Assembly: GCA_016875695.1 (NCBI GenBank) | Contig: VGPB01000131.1 | Coordinates: 1 to 5,377 of the forward strand | Origin: Chloroflexota bacterium | GTDB taxonomy: Bacteria; Chloroflexota; Dehalococcoidia; UBA2979 | DNA: 5,377 nucleotides | Reading direction: 5' to 3' | In this document: positions 1 to 5,212 of the stretch, piece by piece | Position numbering within the stretch: the stretch's first letter is position 1 | How the letters are laid out: the number at the start of each line of letters is the position of its first letter | Notes under the pieces: generated by a model | Database searches by the model: none | The model's input: only the letters and a program-made list of their open reading frames with translations | What the model was told of the DNA's origin: nothing | Position numbers and translations under genes: made by a program

Positions 1-148
1 GCTTGGGCTGCTTCTGGGGCACCTTCAGCCCCTCCTGGCGCCAGAGCCGTTCGACGCGCTTGTGGTTCACGCGCCAGCCCGCGTGTCTGAGCAGCGCGGT
101 GATGCGGCGGTAGCCGTAGCGTCCGAAGCGCGGGGCCAGCAGCTCGTC
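1..148 (-). mobile_element. IS3-family insertion sequence fragment (OrfB N-terminal part), cut by the window edge
   Basis: The minus strand encodes the conserved IS3 OrfB signature RYGYRRI followed by GWRVNHKRVERLWRQEGLKV. The right limit is set at about 148, where IS-like sequence (ELLAPRFG) gives way to unrecognised sequence, and is accurate only to some tens of bases. No orfA and no terminal inverted repeat are seen at this boundary, so the fragment's orfA side is missing or was lost on insertion. The segment it encodes is part of what the deleted element at 2310-2656 lacks, and both lie on the minus strand. They may be separate copies of related elements. Confidence 0.75.
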
Positions 149-292
149 GATATGGACCGGGTTGACGAGCCCCATGTGGTCGACCAGCGCCACGAAGTCC
201 GCGCCGAAGCGGTCCACCAGCGCGCGTCGTGTCGCCTCGACGGCTGCGGGCTGCGGCGCCTCCGCCTCGTTCCTCACCGGGTCGTCACTCAC
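1..292 (-). pseudogene. Chimeric open frame: unknown N-terminus joined to IS3-family OrfB transposase start (partial)
   Basis: Reading leftwards from a GTG at 292-290, the frame stays open to the window edge (97 codons); a second GTG lies 4 codons upstream, just after an in-frame stop. The first ~48 residues (MSDDPVRNEAEAPQPAAVEA..., then ALVDRFGADFVALVDHMG) match no family I recognise. From about position 148 down to 1 the product reads LLAPRFGRYGYRRITALL, then RHAGWRVNHKRVERLWRQEG and LKVPQKQPK. That is the helix-turn-helix segment just ahead of the DDE catalytic core of IS3-family OrfB. An intact OrfB has a different, shorter lead-in to RYGYRRI, so the frame looks like a small divergent host gene broken by, or fused to, an IS fragment. 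The catalytic core would lie beyond the left edge and cannot be assessed. The IS assignment is firm. Whether the chimeric frame is expressed is unknown. Confidence 0.7.
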
Positions 293-450
293 GGCTCGAC
301 GCACCGCCCGCGGCCGGCACCAGCCTCATGGCGCGGGTATGGGCTTCTTTGCGACCAATGGGTCGCGGCGCCGTGCGCCGGCTATCCACCGGGGCAGCGG
401 CGGTGTACAGTGGCCGCCTGATTACACACGTTATTGTAAAGAGGTTGCCA
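293..450. other. Divergent intergenic region between the chimeric frame and the binding-protein gene
   Basis: This 158-bp gap separates divergent starts at 292 (minus) and 451 (plus). It holds a hyphenated palindrome at 351-366 (GCGACC-AATG-GGTCGC) that could be an operator or just a small hairpin. I find no good sigma-70 promoter. The best -10-like hexamers, TACAGT at 406-411 and TATTGT at 432-437, have no fitting -35, and the second is too close to the start codon. Confidence 0.4.
438..444 (+). promoter_or_regulatory. Ribosome binding site of the substrate-binding protein gene
   Basis: AAAGAGG lies 6 bases before the ATG at 451. This site, with the Tat-type signal that begins right after it, selects 451 over the in-frame upstream ATG at 229. 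Confidence 0.7.
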
Positions 451-2235
451 ATGCCCGCGTTCGACGATTCGATTGCCGCCTCGAGGTTCCAGCGACGGAC
501 GCTGATGCGCGCGAGCGCGCTCGGTGCTGCGGGCCTCGCGGCCACGGCGCTCCTGGGCTGCGGTGGCGACGAGGACGACGTGGCGCAGGCGCCCGCGGGC
601 GGCGCCTCGGCGCCTGCGGGCGGCGCCTCGGCGTCTGCGGTAGGCACGGACCCCCGCTACGCGAAGGATCCGAACCTGCCCTACGCGTACAACTTCCCGG
701 AACCCACGGGCAAGACGCCGAAGGCTGGCGGCACGCTGCGTGTCGCCGCGACGTGGGACGTCGCAACGATGGACCCGACCAAGTCCGCGGCGGGCGGCAC
801 GATCACCGTGCCGAACTTGATCTACAGCCGCCTGCTCGGCATCAAGGGCGGCCCGGAGATGCACCCGTTCAAGATCGAGGTCGAGCCGCAGCTCGCGAAG
901 TCGTGGGAACGCACGCCGGACGGCCTGACGATCACGTTCAAGCTGGGGCCTGGCGTGAAGTGGCAGAACGTCGCGCCGCTCAACGGCCGGGCATTCGTCG
1001 CCGCCGACGTGAAGTTCGCCTTCGAGCGCTACGCGAAGGAAGGCGTGCACCAGTCGTACTGGGTGAACGCCGACCGCATCGAAGCGCCGGACGCGACCAC
1101 CGTGCGCGTCGTGCTGAAGAAGCCGACGCCCGAGTTCGAGATCCCGCTCGCGAGCCGCTACCAGACGCTGTTCCCGCGCGAGCTCGTGGACAGCGGCGAG
1201 ATCGACAAGAAGCCCGTGGGGACGGGGCCGATGATCCTGAAGGAGGCGACCGTCTCCGACAAGGTCGTGTTGGCGGCGAACCCGGACTACTGGCGCCGCA
1301 AGGTGCTGCTCGAGGGTGCCGAGTTCAAGGTCGTGCCGGACACCGCCGCGCGCACGGCGTCGTTCCGCGCGAAGCAGATCGAGTACTCGTACGCGCTGGT
1401 CGCCACGAAGCGCGACCTCGACGAGTTGCTCAAGACGATGCCGGACCTGCAGGTGAACATCCCACCGATTGTGAACAACGTGATCCCGTTCGGCATGAAC
1501 CTCTCGCAGCCGAAGTTCCAGGACGTGCGCGTGCGGCGCGCGATCTCCCTCGCGATCAACCGCAAGGAGATCGTGACGCTGGCGTACGCCGATCTCGCCG
1601 AGGCAGCGCTGCCGGTGCTCCCGTGGACGTACCTGTTCGACAAGAAGCCGACGGACGTCGGCCCGTGGGTGAAGTTCGACCTGGCCGAGTCGAAGAAGCT
1701 GCTGTCCGCCGCCGGCGCGACCGACCTGGCGTTCACCAACAGCTACTACTCGTACGGCAGCGCCGCGATCGATCGCCTGACGGAGATCCTCATCAACCAG
1801 TTCCGCGCGGCCGGCATCACGATGAAGGGCGGGCAGGTTGACTACACGCAGTTCAATTCGCAGTGGGTCGGCCAGAAGCTGCCGGACGTGACCACTAGTG
1901 GCTGGACCCCGCAAGGCTTCGACGCGAACACGTATTTCTACAACCACCTGCACTCCAAGTCCCCGGGCAACCGTTGGCTGATCAAGGATGATCAGCTCGA
2001 CCAGTGGGCGGAGCAGCAGTCGGTCGAGATCAACGTGGAGAAGCGCCGCGAGCTCCACAAGAAGATCTGGGACCGCGACGCCGACCAGGCCTACCGGCCG
2101 CCGACGCCTACTGCGTACGGGTTCGAGGTGTACCAGCCGTGGCTGCGCGGCATCCGCTTCGGCGGCCTGCTGGGCGCGAGCAGCTCGTACTATGACTGGG
2201 GCTCGCAGATCGAGAACGCCTGGCTCGACAAGTAG
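451..2235 (+). CDS. ABC transporter substrate-binding lipoprotein, family 5 (peptide/nickel type)
   Basis: The 594-residue product is a solute-binding protein of the SBP_bac_5 type, which captures peptides, nickel chelates or similar solutes outside the membrane and delivers them to an ABC permease. Residues 12-37 form a twin-arginine lipoprotein signal: Arg15-Arg16 in RFQRRTLMR, a hydrophobic stretch, then lipobox LLGC with the lipidated Cys37. A low-complexity linker follows (residues 40-65, Asp/Glu then two APAGGAS repeats). The binding domain starts near GGTLRV (93-98) and shows family landmarks: LAKSWERTPDGLTITFKL, VGTGPMILKE and DVRVRRAISLAINRKEI. Length is normal for the family. The end, WGSQIENAWLDK, is followed by TAG. 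No permease or ATPase gene adjoins it: upstream is divergent and downstream is a terminator-like hairpin and IS debris. It is therefore an orphan here. The ligand cannot be told from sequence. The family assignment is secure. Confidence 0.95.
   Translation: MPAFDDSIAASRFQRRTLMRASALGAAGLAATALLGCGGDEDDVAQAPAGGASAPAGGASASAVGTDPRYAKDPNLPYAYNFPEPTGKTPKAGGTLRVAATWDVATMDPTKSAAGGTITVPNLIYSRLLGIKGGPEMHPFKIEVEPQLAKSWERTPDGLTITFKLGPGVKWQNVAPLNGRAFVAADVKFAFERYAKEGVHQSYWVNADRIEAPDATTVRVVLKKPTPEFEIPLASRYQTLFPRELVDSGEIDKKPVGTGPMILKEATVSDKVVLAANPDYWRRKVLLEGAEFKVVPDTAARTASFRAKQIEYSYALVATKRDLDELLKTMPDLQVNIPPIVNNVIPFGMNLSQPKFQDVRVRRAISLAINRKEIVTLAYADLAEAALPVLPWTYLFDKKPTDVGPWVKFDLAESKKLLSAAGATDLAFTNSYYSYGSAAIDRLTEILINQFRAAGITMKGGQVDYTQFNSQWVGQKLPDVTTSGWTPQGFDANTYFYNHLHSKSPGNRWLIKDDQLDQWAEQQSVEINVEKRRELHKKIWDRDADQAYRPPTPTAYGFEVYQPWLRGIRFGGLLGASSSYYDWGSQIENAWLDK
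589..630 (+). repeat. Two tandem 21-bp repeats in the lipoprotein linker
   Basis: Units 589-609 and 610-630 differ at a single base (GCGCCC versus GCGCCT) and each encodes APAGGAS. A degenerate partial third unit (ASAVG) follows. The repeat length keeps the reading frame, so copy number can change by slippage and alter only the length of the flexible tether between the lipidated cysteine and the binding domain. Confidence 0.85.
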
Positions 2236-2242
2236 CGTTCGC

Positions 2243-2287
2243 CGGGCGCGCCGGCCAGCCGCCCGACGCTGGCGGCCGGCGCGCCCG
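2243..2287 (+). terminator. GC-rich hairpin after the binding-protein gene, likely terminator
   Basis: Arms 2243-2256 (CGGGCGCGCCGGCC) and 2274-2287 are perfectly complementary over 14 bp. After a 3-base bulge (2271-2273), AGC/GCT extends the stem around a loop at 2260-2267. It begins 7 bases after the TAG stop. No clear T-run follows (CTCGTCGCGTT), so it may act as a Rho-assisted or mRNA-stabilising hairpin rather than a classic intrinsic terminator. It lies just before the IS boundary at 2310. Confidence 0.6.
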
Positions 2288-2309
2288 CTCGTCGCGTTCC
2301 TCGATGCTG

Positions 2310-2321
2310 TGACCTGCCCCT
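2310..2321 (+). repeat. Terminal inverted repeat, orfB side of the deleted IS
   Basis: TGACCTGCCCCT matches the inverted sequence at 2645-2656 at 11 of 12 positions. It lies 5 bases beyond the OrfB stop codon (2327-2329, minus strand), as expected for the right end of an IS3-family element. Confidence 0.8.
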
Positions 2322-2326
2322 GCGTT

Positions 2327-2583
2327 TCATACCACCTGATGAGTGAGTTCGGCGGCGATCTCCAGCCAGTTCGGTTCGATGGCCTCGGGTGCTGGTGGCC
2401 GGTACCCGCGCGAGCTGTGCGGCGCCGGTGGTTGTACTCCAGGCGCCAGCGGTAGCAGGTCTGCTCGCTGATCCCCAGCCTCCGGGACACTTGCGCCACC
2501 GTCTGGCTCTGCGCCAGACCGACCTCGGCCTCCCTCAGCTTGCCAATGATCTCCTCGGCTCCGAACCGCTTCCCCCTGCTCAA
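2327..2583 (-). pseudogene. orfA'-orfB' transposase remnant fused by internal deletion, with a frameshift
   Basis: From a TTG at 2583-2581, preceded by AGGGG 6 bases upstream, the product begins MSRGKRFGAEEIIGKLREAE and continues VSRRLGISEQTCYRWR, the OrfA helix-turn-helix start. At about 2434-2450 it passes straight into LEYNHRR, which belongs to the C-terminal end of OrfB (normally EYNxxRPHSxLGYRPPAPEAI). One base is missing at 2423-2424. The OrfB tail therefore continues in another frame as PHSSRGYRPPAPEAI and ends ...NWLEIAAELTHQVV with TGA at 2329-2327. The OrfA helix-turn-helix is intact, but everything from the end of OrfA through the DDE core is lost. The residual protein might still bind the IS ends. 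It has no catalytic ability. Confidence 0.85.
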
Positions 2584-2598
2584 TGCCGTCCCCTCCCT

Positions 2599-2638
2599 CG
2601 AGACCAGCAGAGGTCTTCTACCTCCTCCGCTGGTCTCG
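2599..2638 (-). promoter_or_regulatory. Stem-loop in the IS leader upstream of orfA
   Basis: CGAGACCAGC (2599-2608) and GCTGGTCTCG (2629-2638) form a perfect 10-bp stem. Inside, GAGGT/ACCTC (2610-2614 with 2620-2624) can add 5 bp around a 5-base loop. On the transcribed (minus) strand the enclosed part includes GGAGGAGGT, a strong Shine-Dalgarno-like run, while the apparent orfA ribosome binding site lies just after the stem. Fold-back structures near IS ends are known to limit transposase translation from read-through transcripts; that role here is inference. Confidence 0.6.
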
Positions 2639-2644
2639 TTTCAG

Positions 2645-2656
2645 AGGGTCAGGTCA
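2645..2656 (-). repeat. Terminal inverted repeat, orfA side of the deleted IS
   Basis: Read on the minus strand this is TGACCTGACCCT, pairing with 2310-2321. The integrase frame resumes immediately to its right, at 2657, so this is where the IS appears to have cut the integrase gene. Confidence 0.8.
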
Positions 2657-3454
2657 GGCAAGAACTCGACTGCGGCGAAGCCTCTCAGCGCGAGCAGCGT
2701 GCATCAGAACCTGGCTGTGCTCCGTCAAGCTCTCGCGGAGGCAGTTCGCGCGAACATCCTCACGCACAGCCCGATGCTCGCAGTCCGGGCTCCCGTCGTA
2801 CGACGTGAAGATGAGAAACGAGCGCTCAACGACGACGAGATCGTCCTGCTGCTGGCCAGAGCTGACGCAAGTCGACTCCACGTACCGATCCGTGTGACGC
2901 TCGCCACCGGCGTTCGGGAGGGTGAGTTGCTCGGTCTCCGGTGGGAGGACGTTGACCTCGACGCCGGAACCGTGACGGTTCGGCGCAAGGCCCGGTACTT
3001 CACGGGCCAGGGAGTCGTGTTCTCCCAACCGAAGACCAAGAACTCGCGACGAACCATCGAGCTGGCGCCGACCGCGGTGCGGCTGCTGCGCGAGCACTGA
3101 CAGCAACAACTTTCGACGAGGCTGCAGCTCGGTGCGGCATGGGCGGAACACGGTCTGGTGTTCCCATCTGGCGTGGGAACTCCATGGATTCCGCAGAACT
3201 TCTACCGTGACTACCGTCTGACGGTTCGCGAATCAGGGATCGGGGACCCAGAAGAAGTTGACTTCCACACGCTGCGACACACGGCAGCGAGCCAATGGAT
3301 TCGGGGCGGTGTGGACCTGCTGACGGTGTCGAGACGGCTTGGGCATGCCTCGGCCGCGTTCACGATGGACGTGTACGGCCATTTGCTCAGAGGGCAGCAG
3401 CGTCAGGCCTCTGAGGCGCTTGACCACCTAATCGCGAAGCGACCGGCCCGCTGA
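2657..3454 (+). pseudogene. Tyrosine recombinase (phage-type integrase), N-terminally truncated, with internal stop
   Basis: One reading frame from 2657 to the TGA at 3452-3454 encodes a phage-type tyrosine site-specific recombinase. It opens mid-way in the core-binding domain (LSASSVHQNLAVLRQALAEA). The catalytic domain keeps every expected active residue: Arg at 2915-2917 (TGVREGE), Lys at 3038-3040 (PKTKNSRR), His-x-x-Arg at 3266-3268 and 3275-3277 (FHTLRHTAA), His at 3344-3346 (LGHAS) and the nucleophile Tyr at 3374-3376 (MDVYGH). Two lesions exist. The arm-binding and early core domain are missing where the IS ends at 2656, and a TGA at 3098-3100 lies in REH-stop-QQQL, where relatives often have Arg (CGA to TGA is one transition). 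The gene points at the 3' end of tRNA-Gln, 122 bases away, the usual position for an integrase that targets a tRNA. Its DNA looks less GC-rich than gltX and the binding-protein gene. Confidence 0.85.
3098..3100 (+). other. In-frame TGA interrupting the integrase
   Basis: The TGA splits the catalytic domain between the Lys and the His-x-x-Arg motif. The frame is the same on both sides, and the sequence after it (QQQLSTRLQLGAAWAEHGLV) is a normal integrase continuation, so this is a point nonsense change and not a frameshift. Confidence 0.85.
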
Positions 3455-5203
3455 CGTGCGTCCAGGGCACGGCGCGACGAGGGTCGCGGGCGACGATTGG
3501 GGCCAAGTTGGGGCCAATTGAGCACTGACCTTGACCATTCGACTGGACACTGGAACGCCGTGCAGATTCGGGAGGCTGGCTGGGGACCGAGGATTCGAAC
3601 CTCGACTTACTGATCCAGAGTCAGCTGTCCTACCCTTAGACGAGTCCCCACCCGTCCAGCCAACGTAGCAAACGCAAGGCGTGCGGTCACCCGGGGATGC
3701 CCGAGGACCACGACATGGCGTCGCAACGGCCGAGCGTGCCAGCGCCTCGGCGGCGGCGAGGCTGGCGAGGCAGCGCGCGGCGTCGAGCAGTGCCATCGTC
3801 TCGAACAGCGGCGGCGTCACCGCCTTTCCGGTCACCGCGAGGCGGCAGAGCATGAACAGGTCGCCCGGCTTCTCGGCGAGGGCGGTCGCGAGCGTGCGGA
3901 GCGCTGCCTCGATCTCGGGCGCCGACCACGCGGCGGCGAGCGGGCGTAGCGCCTCGACGGCGGCGGCCAGCGCGTCGGCGGCGGCCGCGGGGCGCGCGCG
4001 GTAGGCTTTGCCCAGCAGCGCCGCCTGGTCTGGTAGCGGCGGCTCGGGCAGGAAGCAGAAGTCGACGAGCGGCGCGATGTCCGCCAGCAGCTTGATACGC
4101 TCGCGCACCAGCGGTACCAGTCCTGCGACGAGCGCGGCGTCGATTGGGCGCGGCGCCTCCGGCGGCAGGTCGCGCTCGAGGCGGTCGAGCAGCAGCGAGG
4201 CGAGTTCGGCCTCCGGAAGCGCACGCATGTAGACGCCGTTCATCCACTCGAGCTTCTGCGTGTCGAAGACGCTGGGGTGCGCCGCGAGGTCCTGCAGGTC
4301 GAACGCTGCGATGATCGCGTCGCGTGTCAGCAGCTCGGTCGCGCCGTCGGGCGACCAGCCCATGATCGCGAGGAAGTTGAACAGCGTCTCCGGCAGGTAG
4401 CCCTCGGCCGCAAAGTCCAGCACCGAGCGTGCGCCGTGGCGCTTGGACAGCTTGCCGCCGTCGGGGCCGAGGATCACGGGCGTATGCACGAAGATCGGCA
4501 GCGGGTAGCCGAGCGCCTCGAACAGGCGCACGTGGCGCGGCGTCGAGGGGATCCACTCCTCGCCGCGCGTGACGTGCGTGATCGCCATCGCGTGGTCGTC
4601 GACGACGTGCGCCAGGTGGTACGTGGGGAAGCGATCCGACTTGATGATCACGAAGTCGTCGAGCAGGCGGTTCTCGTACGTGATCTCGCCGCGTAGCAGG
4701 TCGGTGAACGTCGTCGTGCCGTCGCGCGGCATGCGGAAGCGGATCACGTGCGGCTCGCCGGTGACGGCGCGCGCCGCGGCCTCGTCGGGGAGCAGCGAGG
4801 CACAGCGGCCGTCGTAGCCCGGCGGCTCGCCGGCGGCGCGCTGGCGCTCGCGCATCGCCTCGAGGTCGGCGGCTGAGCAGAAGCAGCGGTAGGCGGCGTC
4901 GCTCGCGAGCAGGCGGTCCGTCGCTTCGTGGTACAGGGCCAGGCGCTGCGACTGCACGTATGGCGCGTAGGGGCCGCCGTTGCGCGGGCCCTCGTCCCAG
5001 TCGAGGTCCAGCCAGCGCAGCGACGCCTCGATGCGCTCGAGCGAGCCCGGGATCTCGCGCCCCTGGTCGGTGTCCTCGAGGCGCAGTACGAACGTGCCAC
5101 CGTGGCGGCGTGCGTGCAGCCACGTCCACAGCGCCGTGCGGATGTTGCCTACGTGCGGGTCACCCGTCGGGCTCGGCGCGTATCGCAGGCGCGGACCCGT
5201 CAC
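3428..5203 (-). CDS. gltX: Glutamyl-tRNA synthetase (GluRS); open frame extends through tRNA-Gln
   Basis: GluRS attaches glutamate to tRNA-Glu using ATP in the cytoplasm. From GTG at 5203 (GGAG 5 bases upstream) the product begins MTGPRLRYAPSPTGDPHVGN, giving the class I HIGH-like motif HVGN at residues 17-20. RLEDTDQGRE (41-50) and PTYHLAHVVDDH (193-204) line the active site, and KLSKR (251-255) is the KMSKS motif. The C-terminal anticodon-binding domain ends in a standard way near residue 490 (KPGDLFMLCRLAVTGKAVTP, PLFETMALL). Usual length is about 470-500. Here no stop occurs there: the frame continues through ~28 odd residues, the whole tRNA-Gln gene (SSKGRTADSGSVSRGSNPR) and into the antisense end of the integrase, stopping at TAG 3430-3428 after 591 residues. 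The functional protein probably corresponds to about 3733-5203. A lost stop, an indel or a sequencing error near 3690-3740 could explain the tail. Confidence 0.95.
   Translation of the reverse strand: MTGPRLRYAPSPTGDPHVGNIRTALWTWLHARRHGGTFVLRLEDTDQGREIPGSLERIEASLRWLDLDWDEGPRNGGPYAPYVQSQRLALYHEATDRLLASDAAYRCFCSAADLEAMRERQRAAGEPPGYDGRCASLLPDEAAARAVTGEPHVIRFRMPRDGTTTFTDLLRGEITYENRLLDDFVIIKSDRFPTYHLAHVVDDHAMAITHVTRGEEWIPSTPRHVRLFEALGYPLPIFVHTPVILGPDGGKLSKRHGARSVLDFAAEGYLPETLFNFLAIMGWSPDGATELLTRDAIIAAFDLQDLAAHPSVFDTQKLEWMNGVYMRALPEAELASLLLDRLERDLPPEAPRPIDAALVAGLVPLVRERIKLLADIAPLVDFCFLPEPPLPDQAALLGKAYRARPAAAADALAAAVEALRPLAAAWSAPEIEAALRTLATALAEKPGDLFMLCRLAVTGKAVTPPLFETMALLDAARCLASLAAAEALARSAVATPCRGPRASPGDRTPCVCYVGWTGGDSSKGRTADSGSVSRGSNPRSPASLPNLHGVPVSSRMVKVSAQLAPTWPQSSPATLVAPCPGRTSAGRSLRD
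3455..3576. other. Spacer between integrase and tRNA-Gln: probable attachment-site flank
   Basis: Beyond the paired TTGGGGCCAA repeats this 122-bp stretch contains no gene or clear terminator that I can see on either strand. It lies downstream of the tRNA-Gln 3' end and of the integrase stop, so it is where the core and arm sites of an integrated element would be. The gltX-frame extension crosses it antisense to the integrase tail. Confidence 0.45.
3497..3517. repeat. Pair of direct repeats TTGGGGCCAA, 11-bp period, beside the tRNA
   Basis: Perfect 10-bp copies lie at 3497-3506 and 3508-3517, one base apart, so they repeat at about one helical turn. Each is also a near-palindrome (TTGG-GG-CCAA). 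They sit between the integrase stop and the tRNA 3' end, where integrase arm-type sites or accessory-protein sites occur. The function is inferred from place and spacing only. Confidence 0.55.
3577..3650 (-). tRNA. tRNA-Gln, anticodon CTG, CCA encoded
   Basis: The 74-nt minus-strand gene folds as a standard cloverleaf: acceptor TGGGGAC/GTCCCCA, D-stem GTCT/GGAC, anticodon stem GCTGA/TCAGT with loop CTCTGGA (anticodon CTG, reading CAG), T-arm CGAGG-TTCGAAT-CCTCG, discriminator G and encoded CCA (3577-3579). It lies inside the open frame that continues from gltX on the same strand. Its 3' end faces the degraded integrase, suggesting that it served as an integration site and that the tRNA was left intact. 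I see no separate strong promoter in the 40 bases upstream, so co-transcription with gltX is plausible. Confidence 0.97.
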
Positions 5204-5212
5204 GAAAGCTCC
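5200..5212 (-). promoter_or_regulatory. rluA/gltX coupling site: GGAG ribosome binding site and GTGA stop-start overlap
   Basis: GGAG (5212-5209) precedes the gltX GTG by 5 bases, and GTGA joins the gltX start (5203-5201) to the upstream gene's TGA (5202-5200). Such 4-bp overlaps usually mean translational coupling. The site also rules out the longer in-frame gltX start at 5338, which would overlap rluA by more than 130 bases. Confidence 0.8.

Larger units (their letters stand above)
2310..2656 (-). mobile_element. Internally deleted 347-bp IS3-family element (MITE-like derivative)
   Basis: Both ends are kept. The plus strand starts TGACCTGCCCCT at 2310-2321, and the opposite end, read inward from 2656, is TGACCTGACCCT (11 of 12 identical), with the TG...CA termini usual for IS3 elements. 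Inside, on the minus strand, are the orfA start region (leader hairpin, ribosome binding site, TTG start and helix-turn-helix) and then, directly joined, the last ~40 codons of orfB. All of the DDE catalytic core is gone, so the element cannot encode its own transposase but might be moved by a related one. Flanking triplets (CTG at 2307-2309 and GGC at 2657-2659) do not match, so no target duplication is visible. This is consistent with later rearrangement or with an end called slightly wrong. Confidence 0.85.

Noticed and set aside
229..450. Upstream extension of the binding-protein gene to an ATG at 229
   Set aside because: The extra 74 residues would bury the Tat lipoprotein signal. A good ribosome binding site and signal start at 438-451.
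382..2583. A very long minus-strand open frame antisense to the binding-protein gene
   Set aside because: Its composition is Arg/Ala/Leu/Val-rich with no domain pattern, as expected opposite a GC-rich gene. Only its first ~48 codons (IS orfA) are real.
2540..2656. Integrase start at ATG 2540, inside the IS
   Set aside because: That stretch is antisense to IS orfA and reads as non-integrase sequence. The recombinase similarity starts only after the IS end.
3098..3454. TGA recoded as an amino acid genome-wide
   Set aside because: TGA is a sensible stop for the rluA-like gene and for the integrase end in this window, and no conserved Trp or Gly is expected at 3098.
3687..5129. Second-frame minus-strand open frame overlapping gltX
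   Set aside because: It is a GC-rich shadow with Arg/Ala/Pro/Gly runs. The gltX frame has all synthetase motifs.
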